Shown here: positions 9,644-18,221 of the stretch, in pieces
How the letters are laid out: each line of letters opens with the position of its first letter
How positions within the stretch are numbered: the stretch's first letter is position 1
Source: an uncultured Planctomycetaceae bacterium
GTDB taxonomy: Bacteria > Planctomycetota > Planctomycetia > Planctomycetales > Planctomycetaceae
DNA: 64,000 nt
Reading direction: 5' to 3'
Assembly (NCBI GenBank): GCA_903924405.1
Contig: CAIYBH010000373.1
Coordinates: forward strand, 62,001 to 126,000
Program-made: the position numbers and the translations under genes
Notes under the pieces: model-generated
The model's input: the letters and a program-made list of their open reading frames with translations, nothing else
Databases searched by the model: none
Told to the model about the DNA's origin: nothing

Positions 9644-9669
9644 GCCCCTTCGGCCAAGGCCGGCGGGGC
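9644..9669. terminator. bidirectional hairpin between esterase and trpC
   Basis: GCCCC..CGGCC (9644-9655) pairs with GGCCG..GGGGC (9658-9669), a 12-bp stem with one mismatch and one G-U pair. It sits between two convergent genes, 44 bp after one stop and 12 bp before the other, as a shared terminator would. It has no T-tract. Confidence 0.5.
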
Positions 9670-9680
9670 GTGACAGGAGC

Positions 9681-10472
9681 TCAGGGGGATGATCCCTGCA
9701 TGAGATGCCGAACGGCTTGCTGAATGTCCGTCTGCCGCATCAGTGATTCGCCAACCAGCACAGCACCTACTCCAGCAGCACGCAGACGTTGAATGTCGGC
9801 AGGGGAAGAGATGCCACTTTCGCTGACCAGCAGGGTGCTGTCTGGAATCTGTTGCTTCACGAGAAACGTGTGTTCCAGTGACGTACGGAATGTCCTCAGG
9901 TCGCGATTGTTGATTCCCAAAAGCTCAGTTCCCGTGGCCAGCACCCGCGGAATGTTGGGCAGATCGTACAGTTCGATCAATACATCCATGCCCAGGGAAT
10001 GTGCGTACTGGTACAGATCCTGCAGAGCAACATCATCAAGGCACTCGGCAATCAGCAGGACGCAGTCAGCACCTGCCACCCTTGCCTCAGCAATCTGATA
10101 GCGATCGATAATGAATTCTTTCCGCATCACAGGAATCTGCACCTGCTGTCGCACCTGCCGGAGATAACTGAGGTGTCCCTGGAAGTATTTTTCATCCGTC
10201 AGAACACTGAGGCAGGCTGCACCAGCGGCCTGATAATCAAGCGCAATCGAGACCGGATCAAAATCAGGGCGAATCAGGCCAGCCGACGGTGACGCTTTCT
10301 TGACTTCAGCAATCAAGGCCGGCTTATCGGCATGACGCAGGGCCTGCAGAAACCCACGCGGCGGAGGAGCATCGCAAAACTGCGATTCAAGAGTTTCAAG
10401 GGAGATTTGCTGGTACGCGACAGCAACTTCCCGACGTTTCTGTTCGATGATTTGGTCTAAAATGGTCGACAA
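9681..10472 (-). CDS. trpC: indole-3-glycerol phosphate synthase
   Basis: A 263-residue single-domain enzyme of usual length. Visible motifs are 'EVKKASPSAG' near residue 56 with the catalytic Lys, 'VMRKEFIIDRYQI', 'LLIAECLDD', 'GINNRDLRTF' and 'VSESGI', spaced as in the TrpC beta/alpha barrel. It converts carboxyphenylamino-deoxyribulose phosphate to indole-3-glycerol phosphate in tryptophan synthesis. No other trp gene is in the window, so the pathway is dispersed. It is divergent from the CPBP protease gene with about 140 bp between the starts. Confidence 0.96.
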   Translation of the reverse strand: MSTILDQIIEQKRREVAVAYQQISLETLESQFCDAPPPRGFLQALRHADKPALIAEVKKASPSAGLIRPDFDPVSIALDYQAAGAACLSVLTDEKYFQGHLSYLRQVRQQVQIPVMRKEFIIDRYQIAEARVAGADCVLLIAECLDDVALQDLYQYAHSLGMDVLIELYDLPNIPRVLATGTELLGINNRDLRTFRTSLEHTFLVKQQIPDSTLLVSESGISSPADIQRLRAAGVGAVLVGESLMRQTDIQQAVRHLMQGSSP

Positions 10473-10615
10473 GGCCCGCTCTCCACGTTTTGATATTCAC
10501 CGCAAGATGGTAAAGCCCGCGTGGAGTCGGGTCGAGCCAACCGGGAAAATTCCCGTTGGCCAGGGAAACAGACAGCCAATTCACCCAGTCGCTCCAAAAC
10601 GAAAACCGTACACGA

Positions 10616-11842
10616 ATGAACTACTGTCCCGTCGGATCCTGTTTGGTGAAACGTCTGTCAGACACACTGCTGGCCCAGGCAGTACCTGACGCCCGGATCA
10701 CAACGGGACAGGCTCTGGCCGCTTCACTGGCCCTGTTCATCTTCGTTTCCAGCCTGACGATGCTGGTACGCTGGGGACAGCGTTACTTCCGTCAGGGAAA
10801 TACTCTGCCATTGGCACGACGCCCCTTCCTGACCGTGCCTCCAACCGTTACCTGGTTCACGGCCATGCTTTCCCTGGTCTGGGTGGCCGCGCAACTGGCC
10901 GTCAGTTTTAGCCCCGTAGAGAAACCTGCGGACGTTTCCACCGAAACAGGCATCGAAGGTGAAACACCACCGGTCGATTCGCAATCCGAATCGGCCCCGG
11001 TAAGCACCAAAAATCAGGATGAGCAACTTCGGGACGCCCGAGGCAATATCTTCGCGATTCTCCAGATGAATGCCATCCTGACCATCGGACTTGGATTCTC
11101 GGTGCTGATCGCCACTCTACGGTCCCGATCACGAATTCAAACGCACACCGCGTCGCTGTACAACAAGGAGCAGACAGCAGATCCCACCTTGGCTTCAGAA
11201 ACCGACCAATATTCGTCCCTGACAGACTTGCCGTTGTCCTCAAGTCCTTCGGACGCATCCGTCATTCCGGATCGATCACTCGTCAAAAGTCCCTCCACAG
11301 AATTCCCCGTATCGCTCGACTCGTCAGGCTCCGCTACGGATCCGGATCCGGATCCGGAACCGTTCTCTTTCCGAGCTGAGCTCGTCTATGCGATCGAGGT
11401 TTTCCTTGTGGCGTGGTTTCCGACCATGTTCCTGCGTTTCCTGCTGGTCGAGCTGATTTCGCAGGTGACGGGTGAAGTCCCGGAGAGCAATCCATTACTG
11501 GAACTGCTGCGTTCCGGTCCGGGACAGGAATTGATGCTCCTGATCGCATTGACTGCAGTGGTCGTGGCCCCCATCGCTGAAGAACTCCAGTTTCGCGTTG
11601 TGTTGCTGGGAGGGCTGCTTCAGGCTGGGCGTCCGCAGGTTGCATGGCTCTTTTCGTCTGCACTGTTCGCCATGGCTCACGGGTTCCCGGATTCCCTGGC
11701 GCTGTTGCCACTTTCATTTCTGCTCGGTTACGCTTACATGCGTCGTCGCAGCTACGTGGCGGTGATGCTGGTGCACTTTCTGTTCAATCTTTCAAATATC
11801 GCGCTCGCCATGTTGTCCCTGCCGCAGCCTCCGATGTCGTAG
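10616..11842 (+). CDS. CPBP-family intramembrane protease (CAAX protease-like)
   Basis: From ATG 10616 the protein is 408 residues with hydrophobic segments near the N-terminus, a long acidic and Ser/Pro-rich cytosolic or periplasmic linker (about 110-255) and a C-terminal ABI/CPBP domain. That domain shows 'IAEELQFR' (the EExxxR motif) and 'FAMAHG', the glutamate and histidine motifs of the family. The linker contains a run of Asp-Pro repeats encoded by a short tandem repeat near 11337-11360. Substrates of bacterial CPBP proteases are mostly unknown. Confidence 0.85.
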   Translation: MNYCPVGSCLVKRLSDTLLAQAVPDARITTGQALAASLALFIFVSSLTMLVRWGQRYFRQGNTLPLARRPFLTVPPTVTWFTAMLSLVWVAAQLAVSFSPVEKPADVSTETGIEGETPPVDSQSESAPVSTKNQDEQLRDARGNIFAILQMNAILTIGLGFSVLIATLRSRSRIQTHTASLYNKEQTADPTLASETDQYSSLTDLPLSSSPSDASVIPDRSLVKSPSTEFPVSLDSSGSATDPDPDPEPFSFRAELVYAIEVFLVAWFPTMFLRFLLVELISQVTGEVPESNPLLELLRSGPGQELMLLIALTAVVVAPIAEELQFRVVLLGGLLQAGRPQVAWLFSSALFAMAHGFPDSLALLPLSFLLGYAYMRRRSYVAVMLVHFLFNLSNIALAMLSLPQPPMS

Positions 11843-12027
11843 AAATCTGCCCGACTTCTGCGTCTTCGAACAGAGAATCCAGACATCCGGCAGGTGCGAC
11901 AAACTGGACCGTTCTCTGTGCCGGCCCGGGCGACTCATCGGTCCACCGCGATGCGGCTGCAGACGTATCAACAGTGGCAGCCATCGCTGATTTGGACAGC
12001 ATGGGACGTCATTATCGTCACGAGTTT

Positions 12028-13125
12028 TCAGAATTGCAGAGCGTCAAGGTCGGCCAGTAGCTGGTCCATTTCATCCCGATGCTTCTGGCGAATACCGATA
12101 GACATCCCAACGGCTTCACGCCCATCCAGGAGCAATTCACGGTCCCGTTCCCTGACAGCCATCTCAATCGCAGATTCGCCCTCATCGCCTCCAAAGAGTT
12201 TCGTCAGGTCAATTTTCAAGCCACTGACTTCACCCTCAGCACCAGCAATGGCAGCCGTCTTATGGTGCGGAAAGATAATCGCATTCGCCGGACACACTCG
12301 ACTGCACGCCGGACACCCCTTTTTACAACTGTCCTGCTGCTCCACCAGAATCCTGTCGAGCGCATCGACTCCGTAGACGCCAAACAGACAGAAATCTATG
12401 CACTCCATGCAGTTGGTACAACGACTGTAGTCGATCACTGGATACCAGCGACGTCCCGTATCCTCGGGCAGCAGCGCCTTGTCTTCCAGCGTAGCCGTTC
12501 CACCGTCAAAAGCCCTGCGTGCCTCAAGCAGGCGTTCCGGCTGGAGATACCGCTGGAGCTGCGCAGCAGAAGGAGTCCCCTGAATCCATGACATCAAATC
12601 CGTGGTGCTGCCATCGTCCGTGTTCAGCTCGTCTCGTACACGCCGAATCTCGCTGACAAACTCTGCGGCACTCTCAGAAACTCGAAGATCCAGACACCAG
12701 ACGGAGCGATCCGGGACCTCAAGACTACCGATTCCGCCCGCAACCTGCTGTTCCGAGGAGTCCTCGTCGGAGTCCTCATCGTCGTCGGCGTCCTCCGCTG
12801 CCTTCAGCAAGGTCACACCTTCGCGACCACGTACGCCTGCACGATCCAGTGTCCAGCGAATGGCACGTTCGTAGAGCCAGCCCATCACCAGCAACGGGCC
12901 CCGCACTTCGCGAAGTAGTTGCAGACCTGAATGATTGGGAGCCATATCGTAGAGGTGCGGGACCAGCGTCACCGAGATCCCCGGTTCACCGATCAATGCT
13001 GCAGCGATGTCTTCCTCCAGACGCCGCTTTGACGGATTGCGTCCCTGAGCCTGTGAGATCACGACAGTGAGTTGGTGCTGCGACATAAGCTTTGAACCGC
13101 CGGGGTCAGCGAGAATGTGTTCCAT
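12028..13125 (-). CDS. two-cluster [4Fe-4S] ferredoxin-domain protein with unusual N-terminal domain
   Basis: The 365-residue protein ends in a ferredoxin domain with two full Cys sets: C236, C239, C242, C246 and C267, C271, C274, C278, the last followed by Pro, so two [4Fe-4S] clusters are expected. The first 110 residues form an alpha/beta domain I do not recognise; a weak chelatase-like look is possible. It is joined by a very acidic linker (about 109-127). ATG 13086 is an alternative start. It is the last gene of a minus-strand run, 35 bp after a GcvH-like gene, which suggests it passes electrons to or from the lipoyl carrier. That role is inference. Confidence 0.75.
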   Translation of the reverse strand: MEHILADPGGSKLMSQHQLTVVISQAQGRNPSKRRLEEDIAAALIGEPGISVTLVPHLYDMAPNHSGLQLLREVRGPLLVMGWLYERAIRWTLDRAGVRGREGVTLLKAAEDADDDEDSDEDSSEQQVAGGIGSLEVPDRSVWCLDLRVSESAAEFVSEIRRVRDELNTDDGSTTDLMSWIQGTPSAAQLQRYLQPERLLEARRAFDGGTATLEDKALLPEDTGRRWYPVIDYSRCTNCMECIDFCLFGVYGVDALDRILVEQQDSCKKGCPACSRVCPANAIIFPHHKTAAIAGAEGEVSGLKIDLTKLFGGDEGESAIEMAVRERDRELLLDGREAVGMSIGIRQKHRDEMDQLLADLDALQF

Positions 13126-13160
13126 GATTTACGGTTGTCAAACAGGTGCTGGGCAGCGTG

Positions 13161-13619
13161 TCAGCCCTCATTCATCTGGCCCTTGATCGTGCGTTGCGCG
13201 TCCTCCCACGCCGACCGCAGATACTCAAGGTACTCTTCAGCAGAGAGCAAGTCTTCGTCCGGCGCGAACTCATACAACCAGCCCGTTCCATACGGATCCG
13301 CATTGATTCCCGACGGGTCATTCAGGAGCGCTGGATTGAACCGAATCACCGTCCCGGCACCCGGAGGAAACATGGCAGAGACGGCCTTGGCACTTTCAAT
13401 CTCGCCAATCTCCTGACGATCCCGGACTCTCGCTCCCTCATCAATTGACCATTCCAGAAAATAGACATCCTGCAGCAAACGCACGGAATAGGCAGTGAAC
13501 CCCACCCGCCACCGATCAGTTCCTGCGGACTGCAGCCAGAGATGGCGCCGGGAATACTGCCGATCAACTGGAAACAGCGCCTGATACTGTCCCATCATAA
13601 ATGATAACGGTTCAGTCAT
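13161..13619 (-). CDS. GcvH-like lipoyl carrier protein
   Basis: A 152-residue protein with the H-protein lipoyl fold: 'VGFTAYSVRLLQDVYFLEW', then 'GEIESAKAVS' with Lys78 as the predicted lipoylation site, and a C-terminal 'NADPYGTGWLYEF' block. In the glycine cleavage system the H-protein shuttles aminomethyl between the P, T and L proteins. Here no gcvP, gcvT or lpd is present; instead an ACT-domain gene ends 3 bp upstream and a ferredoxin gene starts 35 bp downstream. The region before the lipoyl motif differs from housekeeping GcvH ('FLEWSIDEGARV' in place of the usual 'DVVFVELPEVG'). It may be a specialised carrier. Confidence 0.85.
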   Translation of the reverse strand: MTEPLSFMMGQYQALFPVDRQYSRRHLWLQSAGTDRWRVGFTAYSVRLLQDVYFLEWSIDEGARVRDRQEIGEIESAKAVSAMFPPGAGTVIRFNPALLNDPSGINADPYGTGWLYEFAPDEDLLSAEEYLEYLRSAWEDAQRTIKGQMNEG

Positions 13620-13622
13620 TGG

Positions 13623-14156
13623 TCAGCCCGCCGGTCGAAGGTCTGCAGTGACACCCACTGTCTGTCCTGCGTTTTCAATTTCCTGCAGCAGTTCATCTGC
13701 CGGGAAACTGACGGGCAGTGCCAGACGCAGAATCATTTCAAACGCACGGCCCTCTTCAGTTCGCACCGCATGCATCCCGGTGATGTCAATGCCATAACGA
13801 GCCACAATCTGGCTCAGACTTCTCAGGATACCTGGCTCATTGCGTCCGCCAATCCGCAATCGATACTGACGAGTTTCTGCGGCTGCCGCGACATGCACAG
13901 GAATCTGAGACGAGGGGTCACGGATTGTCAGCTCGATGCCAAATGGTCGACAGGCATCCTGCAGATGATCGCGGATCAGATTCTGGTCCATCGTGCCGGG
14001 AAAGTCAGCCGAGAAAATCATCGTAAAGTAGCCCCGCACAACGGTCTGACTGGCTTCTCGAAGGTCGCCACCCAGTTCCGCCATAGCGCGAGTCACCGCG
14101 GCCAGAATCCCAGCCCGGTTGGCAGCTGCCATGATGATAATCCATTCCCGCATCAT
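13623..14156 (-). CDS. tandem ACT-domain protein (GcvR-like)
   Basis: From the ATG at 14156 the product is 177 residues with two ACT domains: one beginning 'IIIMAAANRAGILAAVTRAMAELG' in pieces at residues 4-25, and one at about 95-170 containing 'RIGGRNEPGILRSLSQIVARYGIDI'. This is the architecture of GcvR and related regulators of glycine cleavage and amino-acid metabolism. It has no DNA-binding domain. Its stop is 3 bp from the start of the GcvH-like gene, so they are almost certainly co-translated. It probably senses an amino acid (glycine is the natural guess) for this cluster. Confidence 0.8.
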   Translation of the reverse strand: MMREWIIIMAAANRAGILAAVTRAMAELGGDLREASQTVVRGYFTMIFSADFPGTMDQNLIRDHLQDACRPFGIELTIRDPSSQIPVHVAAAAETRQYRLRIGGRNEPGILRSLSQIVARYGIDITGMHAVRTEEGRAFEMILRLALPVSFPADELLQEIENAGQTVGVTADLRPAG

Positions 14157-14258
14157 CCGTTGTATCCCTGACCTGCAAAACTCCGTTCGCGAGAACCCGA
14201 CAGCATGTTCAGGTGACCGCGACCAGTTGAATAACGCACCGACACCGACAACCAAGTC

Positions 14259-14717
14259 TCAGTGCAATTCTAAAATCGCTTCCACTTCCACAGGCACATT
14301 GTAGGGCAGTGATCCCATCCCCACCGCACTTCGCGCCGCTTTTCCGGCCTCTCCAAAAATCTCCACCATCGTATTGCTGAACCCGTTCATCACGGCCGGA
14401 TGACGCTGAAAGTCCGCCGTGGAATTGACCATCCCCAGAACTTTCACAATCCGTTTCACGCGGTCCAGACTTCCCAGACTGGCCTTAATTGTCGCCAGCA
14501 TTGTCAATGCCACAACGCGGGCGGCTGCGGCACCCTCTTCTTCGGTCAGGTCTGCTCCAACGCGGCCGGTGATCAACTTCCCGTCCGGTCCATACGGCAC
14601 CTGACCGCTGACATATCCCATCCGATCCACCACAACCACCGGCGTGTAAACGCCACCCGGCGGCGGTGGAGGCGGCAATGTGATTCCCAGTTGTTCCAGT
14701 TTCGCCTCAATGCTCAC
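14259..14717 (-). CDS. RidA/YjgF-family protein
   Basis: The 152-residue form starts at a GTG (14717) that follows GGGAG at good spacing and gives the classic 'SIEAKLEQLGI' beginning; a longer frame to 14780 is open but unlike the family. The body has 'GYVSGQVPYGPDG', 'LATIKASLGSLDRVKRIVKVLGMVNS' and 'RSAVGMGSLPYNVPVEVEAI', matching the larger RidA-like subgroup of about 150 residues. RidA deaminates reactive enamine/imine intermediates such as 2-aminoacrylate; the arginine in 'ARSAVG' fits the substrate-binding position. A six-proline run sits near residue 15. It lies about 100 bp upstream of the ACT/GcvH/ferredoxin genes on the same strand. Confidence 0.88.
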   Translation of the reverse strand: MSIEAKLEQLGITLPPPPPPGGVYTPVVVVDRMGYVSGQVPYGPDGKLITGRVGADLTEEEGAAAARVVALTMLATIKASLGSLDRVKRIVKVLGMVNSTADFQRHPAVMNGFSNTMVEIFGEAGKAARSAVGMGSLPYNVPVEVEAILELH

Positions 14718-15062
14718 CACATCACTCCCAACAAAATTCACTGCCCGTGCAATTCCCTTCCGCTCAATCCGGACTCTCACGAGGCACGCGGCATTCCATG
14801 ACCAGGCACAGTTCTGTTACCAACTTTGAACGGTCCGCAAAAATACAGACACGTTAGACACACACAGAGTAACGAAAATCTGTGACCATTCCCAATTGAA
14901 CGGCGAAATGATCGCACTTTTTCAAACCGGCACGCCGGATTCCTTCCAAATGCCGCGACCGGCTCTCTTCCCCCCGCGAAACCCGCGTCCCGCCTTCAAG
15001 ACAGCCAACCGCAGTTGTCACACGGTCACAGGAGCCGCACAATCTCCACACTTCCCCCGAAA
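14718..15062. other. gene-less stretch upstream of ridA-like gene
   Basis: No credible coding frame is seen over 345 bp. It should hold the promoter of the minus-strand RidA/ACT/GcvH/ferredoxin run and the end of the 714-residue protein's transcript; I see no clear hairpin. Confidence 0.4.
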
Positions 15063-17207
15063 TCACACCTGCCCCCACCTCAACAAACTCGAAAAATAAC
15101 TCGAAAAACGACCTCCCCTGAGATTTCCCTGAATCTGTACGTATGACTCTTCATTTTTCTCAGTGATCGCCGCAGCCCATTGGCCACCCGACAATCGCAA
15201 GTCGTCCAGAAACACCCCGGAAATTCGCTCCATCCGCAACGGTGATTCCGCCACCCAGTACGGTTCCTCTCTGTCCGGAGCTGCAATCACCAAACGCACC
15301 CGCTCGGATTCCTCGTATCCCAGAAGCCACGCCCCCGGCAGCGATTCCGTAACACCACGCACGACTCGCAGCAGTTCCCCATATCGAAATACCGGTTTTT
15401 CCTGCCCCCGGCGGTGAACGAAAAACAGCCGTGCTACCCCCACCTCACAGTCTCGACTCAGCGATTCGTCTCCACTCTCCCTCTTCAGTCGCCCCCGCCA
15501 CTCTTCGTCCAGCCATCGTCGAATGTCCGACTCCGATCGACGAAACCAGGCCCCCGCTTCGACAACAAACTGCTCCGTCTCGTCCATCGGTTCATGACCA
15601 GCGATCGCACAAGTCGCAAGATCTCGCAGGTAGAGCTCCACAAGGTCCGATGTCGGATCCAGCATTGGTGGTTCAAAGTCCCCGCCATCTTCCAGTGCGA
15701 GGCCAGTCTGAAATTCAATCCGCTGACGTTCCGTCATCTGCCCGACAATCCGCAGCCCCATCAGAATTCCGGTGACTTGCCCAGGTTCCGGACAGACCAG
15801 GCGTTCCACAAATCTGCGCAGCGAAGTCGCCGTCTCCTGCAGCAAATCCGCGCGGGAAGTCGTTAACTGCGGCTGAACCGCACACAACTTCAGTCGCAAA
15901 TCAAATCGGGACTCAACCCCGCTGCGCCACGTTCGCACAGCCGCGTCAGTCGCCCCGTGAATGTACTCCGCAAAAAACTGTTCCAACTCCCGCACAATGT
16001 GTTCTCGCTGCTCGCGCGTCAGCATTGCAGAATCGGCCAGAACCAGTCCCGCAGTCCGATGACTGGCAAGGCATCGGTACAGATAAATCCGATCGTACTC
16101 GCTCAACAAAGGCAACGACGTCACCTTCTGCAGACCATGCCGAAGACTCAAACCTGATGGCGGAAAAGCAGCAATCAGCTCAACCAGCTCTGCCCCCAGA
16201 ATCCACGCCGGATCACGCTGCCGAAAACCCGTGCCGTAGATTCCGGCAGCCTCCACGCCAATCACCGTGATCACCTGCTGCAGTAGTCCCACGGCCTGCC
16301 GATCCAGTGTCTTCTCCATCAGCTTTTTTGCGCCCTGGCGGCCAATCTCTGTCGCCAGCCACCATGCCCCCAGCGCCGCCGGATTGCTGGCGGCCACAAG
16401 TCGCCCCGCATAAAGTCCCCGCGTGGCATAGGTCAGCCACGGACTGGCCTTCTGATACACACCATATCCGATCACGGCCTTCCTGATGTATCCGTACAAG
16501 GTACCGATACTGTACTGCTGTACTCCCAGTGGCAATTGTTCCAGCAGCACCAGCAAATGCAGCCAGATCCGACTCGCCGCACGTGCCAATTGCTCCAGAC
16601 TGGCTTCCATCAGCGGCGCCGCACTGTCCGGCCGATAGATTCCCGCAACCCGCTGGATCAGAGACAAGGCCTCATCCCGGATTAAGATCAGGTCGAGCTT
16701 GCCATCGACCATGTAGCCGTTTCCGCGAATCTTCTCATACACCCGCTCGGCCTCAGCCTCCAGTAGCTTGCGAACCTCCCGATCCTGCCCACCCAGGCGC
16801 CGCAACTGATCTGCATCCTCTGCCGCCCTCGGATCAGTGTCCGGGTATTCCAGAAACTCATGAAACCGCGCAAACCGCGTCGCCAGATGCTGCTCTCTCT
16901 GGACCAGATCGTCCTCCCGACGCTCGAATTCCGCCTGCAGTGTCTGCCGCTGCTGATCCAGTTCATCCTGTCGCTGCAGCAACTCGTGCTGCTGCTGTTG
17001 CAGTTTCCCACGCCATACCTGAAGCTCAGAATCATGAAGCCGGGATTGTGCTGAAAACAGGATCCGCCACGCCAGAGGCGACAGGGCCAGCAAGGCTCCA
17101 ACGCACCGCCATATTGACGCAAGCTCTGGCCACACGATCACGAGGCCAATCCCCAGTGCCGATACAATCAACAGGATCACGGTCACACGATCCGGTCTCC
17201 GTTGCAT
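15063..17207 (-). CDS. unrecognised 714-residue membrane-anchored coiled-coil protein
   Basis: I do not recognise this protein. Two hydrophobic segments (about residues 8-26 and 31-49) are followed by a Gln/Glu/Leu-rich coiled coil (about 52-115) and then a large soluble region. The middle (about 270-345) contains Ala/Gly-rich amphipathic stretches ('YATRGLYAGRLVAASNPAALGAWWLATEIGRQGAKKLM') that might contact membrane and recall DUF697/YcjF-type proteins, and the C-terminal 250 residues are mixed alpha/beta. There is no obvious enzyme motif. It shares its strand with an endonuclease/exonuclease/phosphatase-family gene ending 90 bp upstream. Many opposite-strand open frames inside it reflect codon bias. 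Confidence 0.75.
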   Translation of the reverse strand: MQRRPDRVTVILLIVSALGIGLVIVWPELASIWRCVGALLALSPLAWRILFSAQSRLHDSELQVWRGKLQQQQHELLQRQDELDQQRQTLQAEFERREDDLVQREQHLATRFARFHEFLEYPDTDPRAAEDADQLRRLGGQDREVRKLLEAEAERVYEKIRGNGYMVDGKLDLILIRDEALSLIQRVAGIYRPDSAAPLMEASLEQLARAASRIWLHLLVLLEQLPLGVQQYSIGTLYGYIRKAVIGYGVYQKASPWLTYATRGLYAGRLVAASNPAALGAWWLATEIGRQGAKKLMEKTLDRQAVGLLQQVITVIGVEAAGIYGTGFRQRDPAWILGAELVELIAAFPPSGLSLRHGLQKVTSLPLLSEYDRIYLYRCLASHRTAGLVLADSAMLTREQREHIVRELEQFFAEYIHGATDAAVRTWRSGVESRFDLRLKLCAVQPQLTTSRADLLQETATSLRRFVERLVCPEPGQVTGILMGLRIVGQMTERQRIEFQTGLALEDGGDFEPPMLDPTSDLVELYLRDLATCAIAGHEPMDETEQFVVEAGAWFRRSESDIRRWLDEEWRGRLKRESGDESLSRDCEVGVARLFFVHRRGQEKPVFRYGELLRVVRGVTESLPGAWLLGYEESERVRLVIAAPDREEPYWVAESPLRMERISGVFLDDLRLSGGQWAAAITEKNEESYVQIQGNLRGGRFSSYFSSLLRWGQV

Positions 17208-17297
17208 GCGTCTACCTCAGACCCGTGTTGACGTTGTTGATCACACTCGTGCCACCCGCCATGGCACAGATCCCGGCACACTTTCAACTCCGGAATC

Positions 17298-18221
17298 CTA
17301 CTCCCGGGCATTCCGGTCCGGCTCACCCAGAACAGCAGTCACCGGAAAGTGATCCGACGGATAGCGCCCATCGGCATTCGTCCTGTCAATCATGGCCATA
17401 CGAACGCCCCAGGCTGGACTCACCAGAATCCAGTCAATGCGCTCCGCACCAGCCTTGCCGCTAAATCCATGAAAAGTACCACTTTCCGCTGTGCGGTTTG
17501 TTGAAGGCTGCGGCCATGTGTCACGCAACCCACCGTCTTCCAGCAACGTGGTGTAAGGGGCTGAATTCTCGCCACAATTGAAGTCACCGGTGAGAATCAC
17601 AGGCTGCTCTCCGGCGATCTTCAACAATCGTTCACGCAGCACCATGGCCGATTGCCGTCGCGCCTCTTCGCCCCGATGATCAAAGTGCGTATTGATAAAC
17701 ACAAACGGCTTCGCCTGACCCCCACGTTCGCGAAGGCGAACCCACGTGGCGACTCGGGGAAGCGCCGCATCCCAGCTGCGACTGAATTTGTCGTCAGGCC
17801 GCTCACTCAGCCAGAATTGCCCGGACTCCAGCACCTCAAACCGCGCACTCCGTACCAGCAATCCACACTGTTCGCCTTGTGCGGACTCGTCCCGTGACCA
17901 TCCAAGATACTGATATCCGGACAACTCCTGAGTCAGATAGGTGGCCTGAAAAGGAAGCGTTTCCTGCGTCCCCAACAGATCCGGATTAAACTGCCGGATC
18001 GTCTGCACCACCAGCTCGCGCCGCTTAGGCCACGCATCCGCTCCATCATTCGCCGTTCCGTAGCGAATGTTAAAACTCATCACCCGCAACTCGGCAGCCG
18101 CCGTCACTTCCTGCGCGTTTCCCGCTGCAGACATCCACTGCATCGCCACGATCAGACAGACTCCAGCCTGAATCCATCCGCGCACATGCCTGCCCAATCG
18201 ACGTGTCTGGTTCAACTCCAT
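17298..18221 (-). CDS. secreted endonuclease/exonuclease/phosphatase-family protein
   Basis: The ATG at 18221 follows AAGGA at about 7 nt and gives a 307-residue protein with a signal peptide (core about residues 17-30). The EEP fold is clear: 'MSFNIRYGTANDGADAW', 'LLGTQET' with the catalytic Glu, 'FINTHFDH', 'ILTGDFNCGENS' with Asp and Asn, and 'YPSDHFPV' with the Asp-His pair. Family members cleave phosphodiester or phosphomonoester bonds in nucleic acids, inositol phosphates or sphingomyelin. Export argues for an extracellular or periplasmic substrate. The product is otherwise unspecified. Confidence 0.88.
   Translation of the reverse strand: MELNQTRRLGRHVRGWIQAGVCLIVAMQWMSAAGNAQEVTAAAELRVMSFNIRYGTANDGADAWPKRRELVVQTIRQFNPDLLGTQETLPFQATYLTQELSGYQYLGWSRDESAQGEQCGLLVRSARFEVLESGQFWLSERPDDKFSRSWDAALPRVATWVRLRERGGQAKPFVFINTHFDHRGEEARRQSAMVLRERLLKIAGEQPVILTGDFNCGENSAPYTTLLEDGGLRDTWPQPSTNRTAESGTFHGFSGKAGAERIDWILVSPAWGVRMAMIDRTNADGRYPSDHFPVTAVLGEPDRNARE

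Noticed and set aside
11337-11360. short GGATCC-like tandem repeat
   Set aside because: It codes for a Asp-Pro linker in the CPBP protease and needs no other explanation.
16529-17464. 311-residue plus-strand open frame rich in Pro and His
   Set aside because: It is antisense to the 714-residue gene and is low-complexity.
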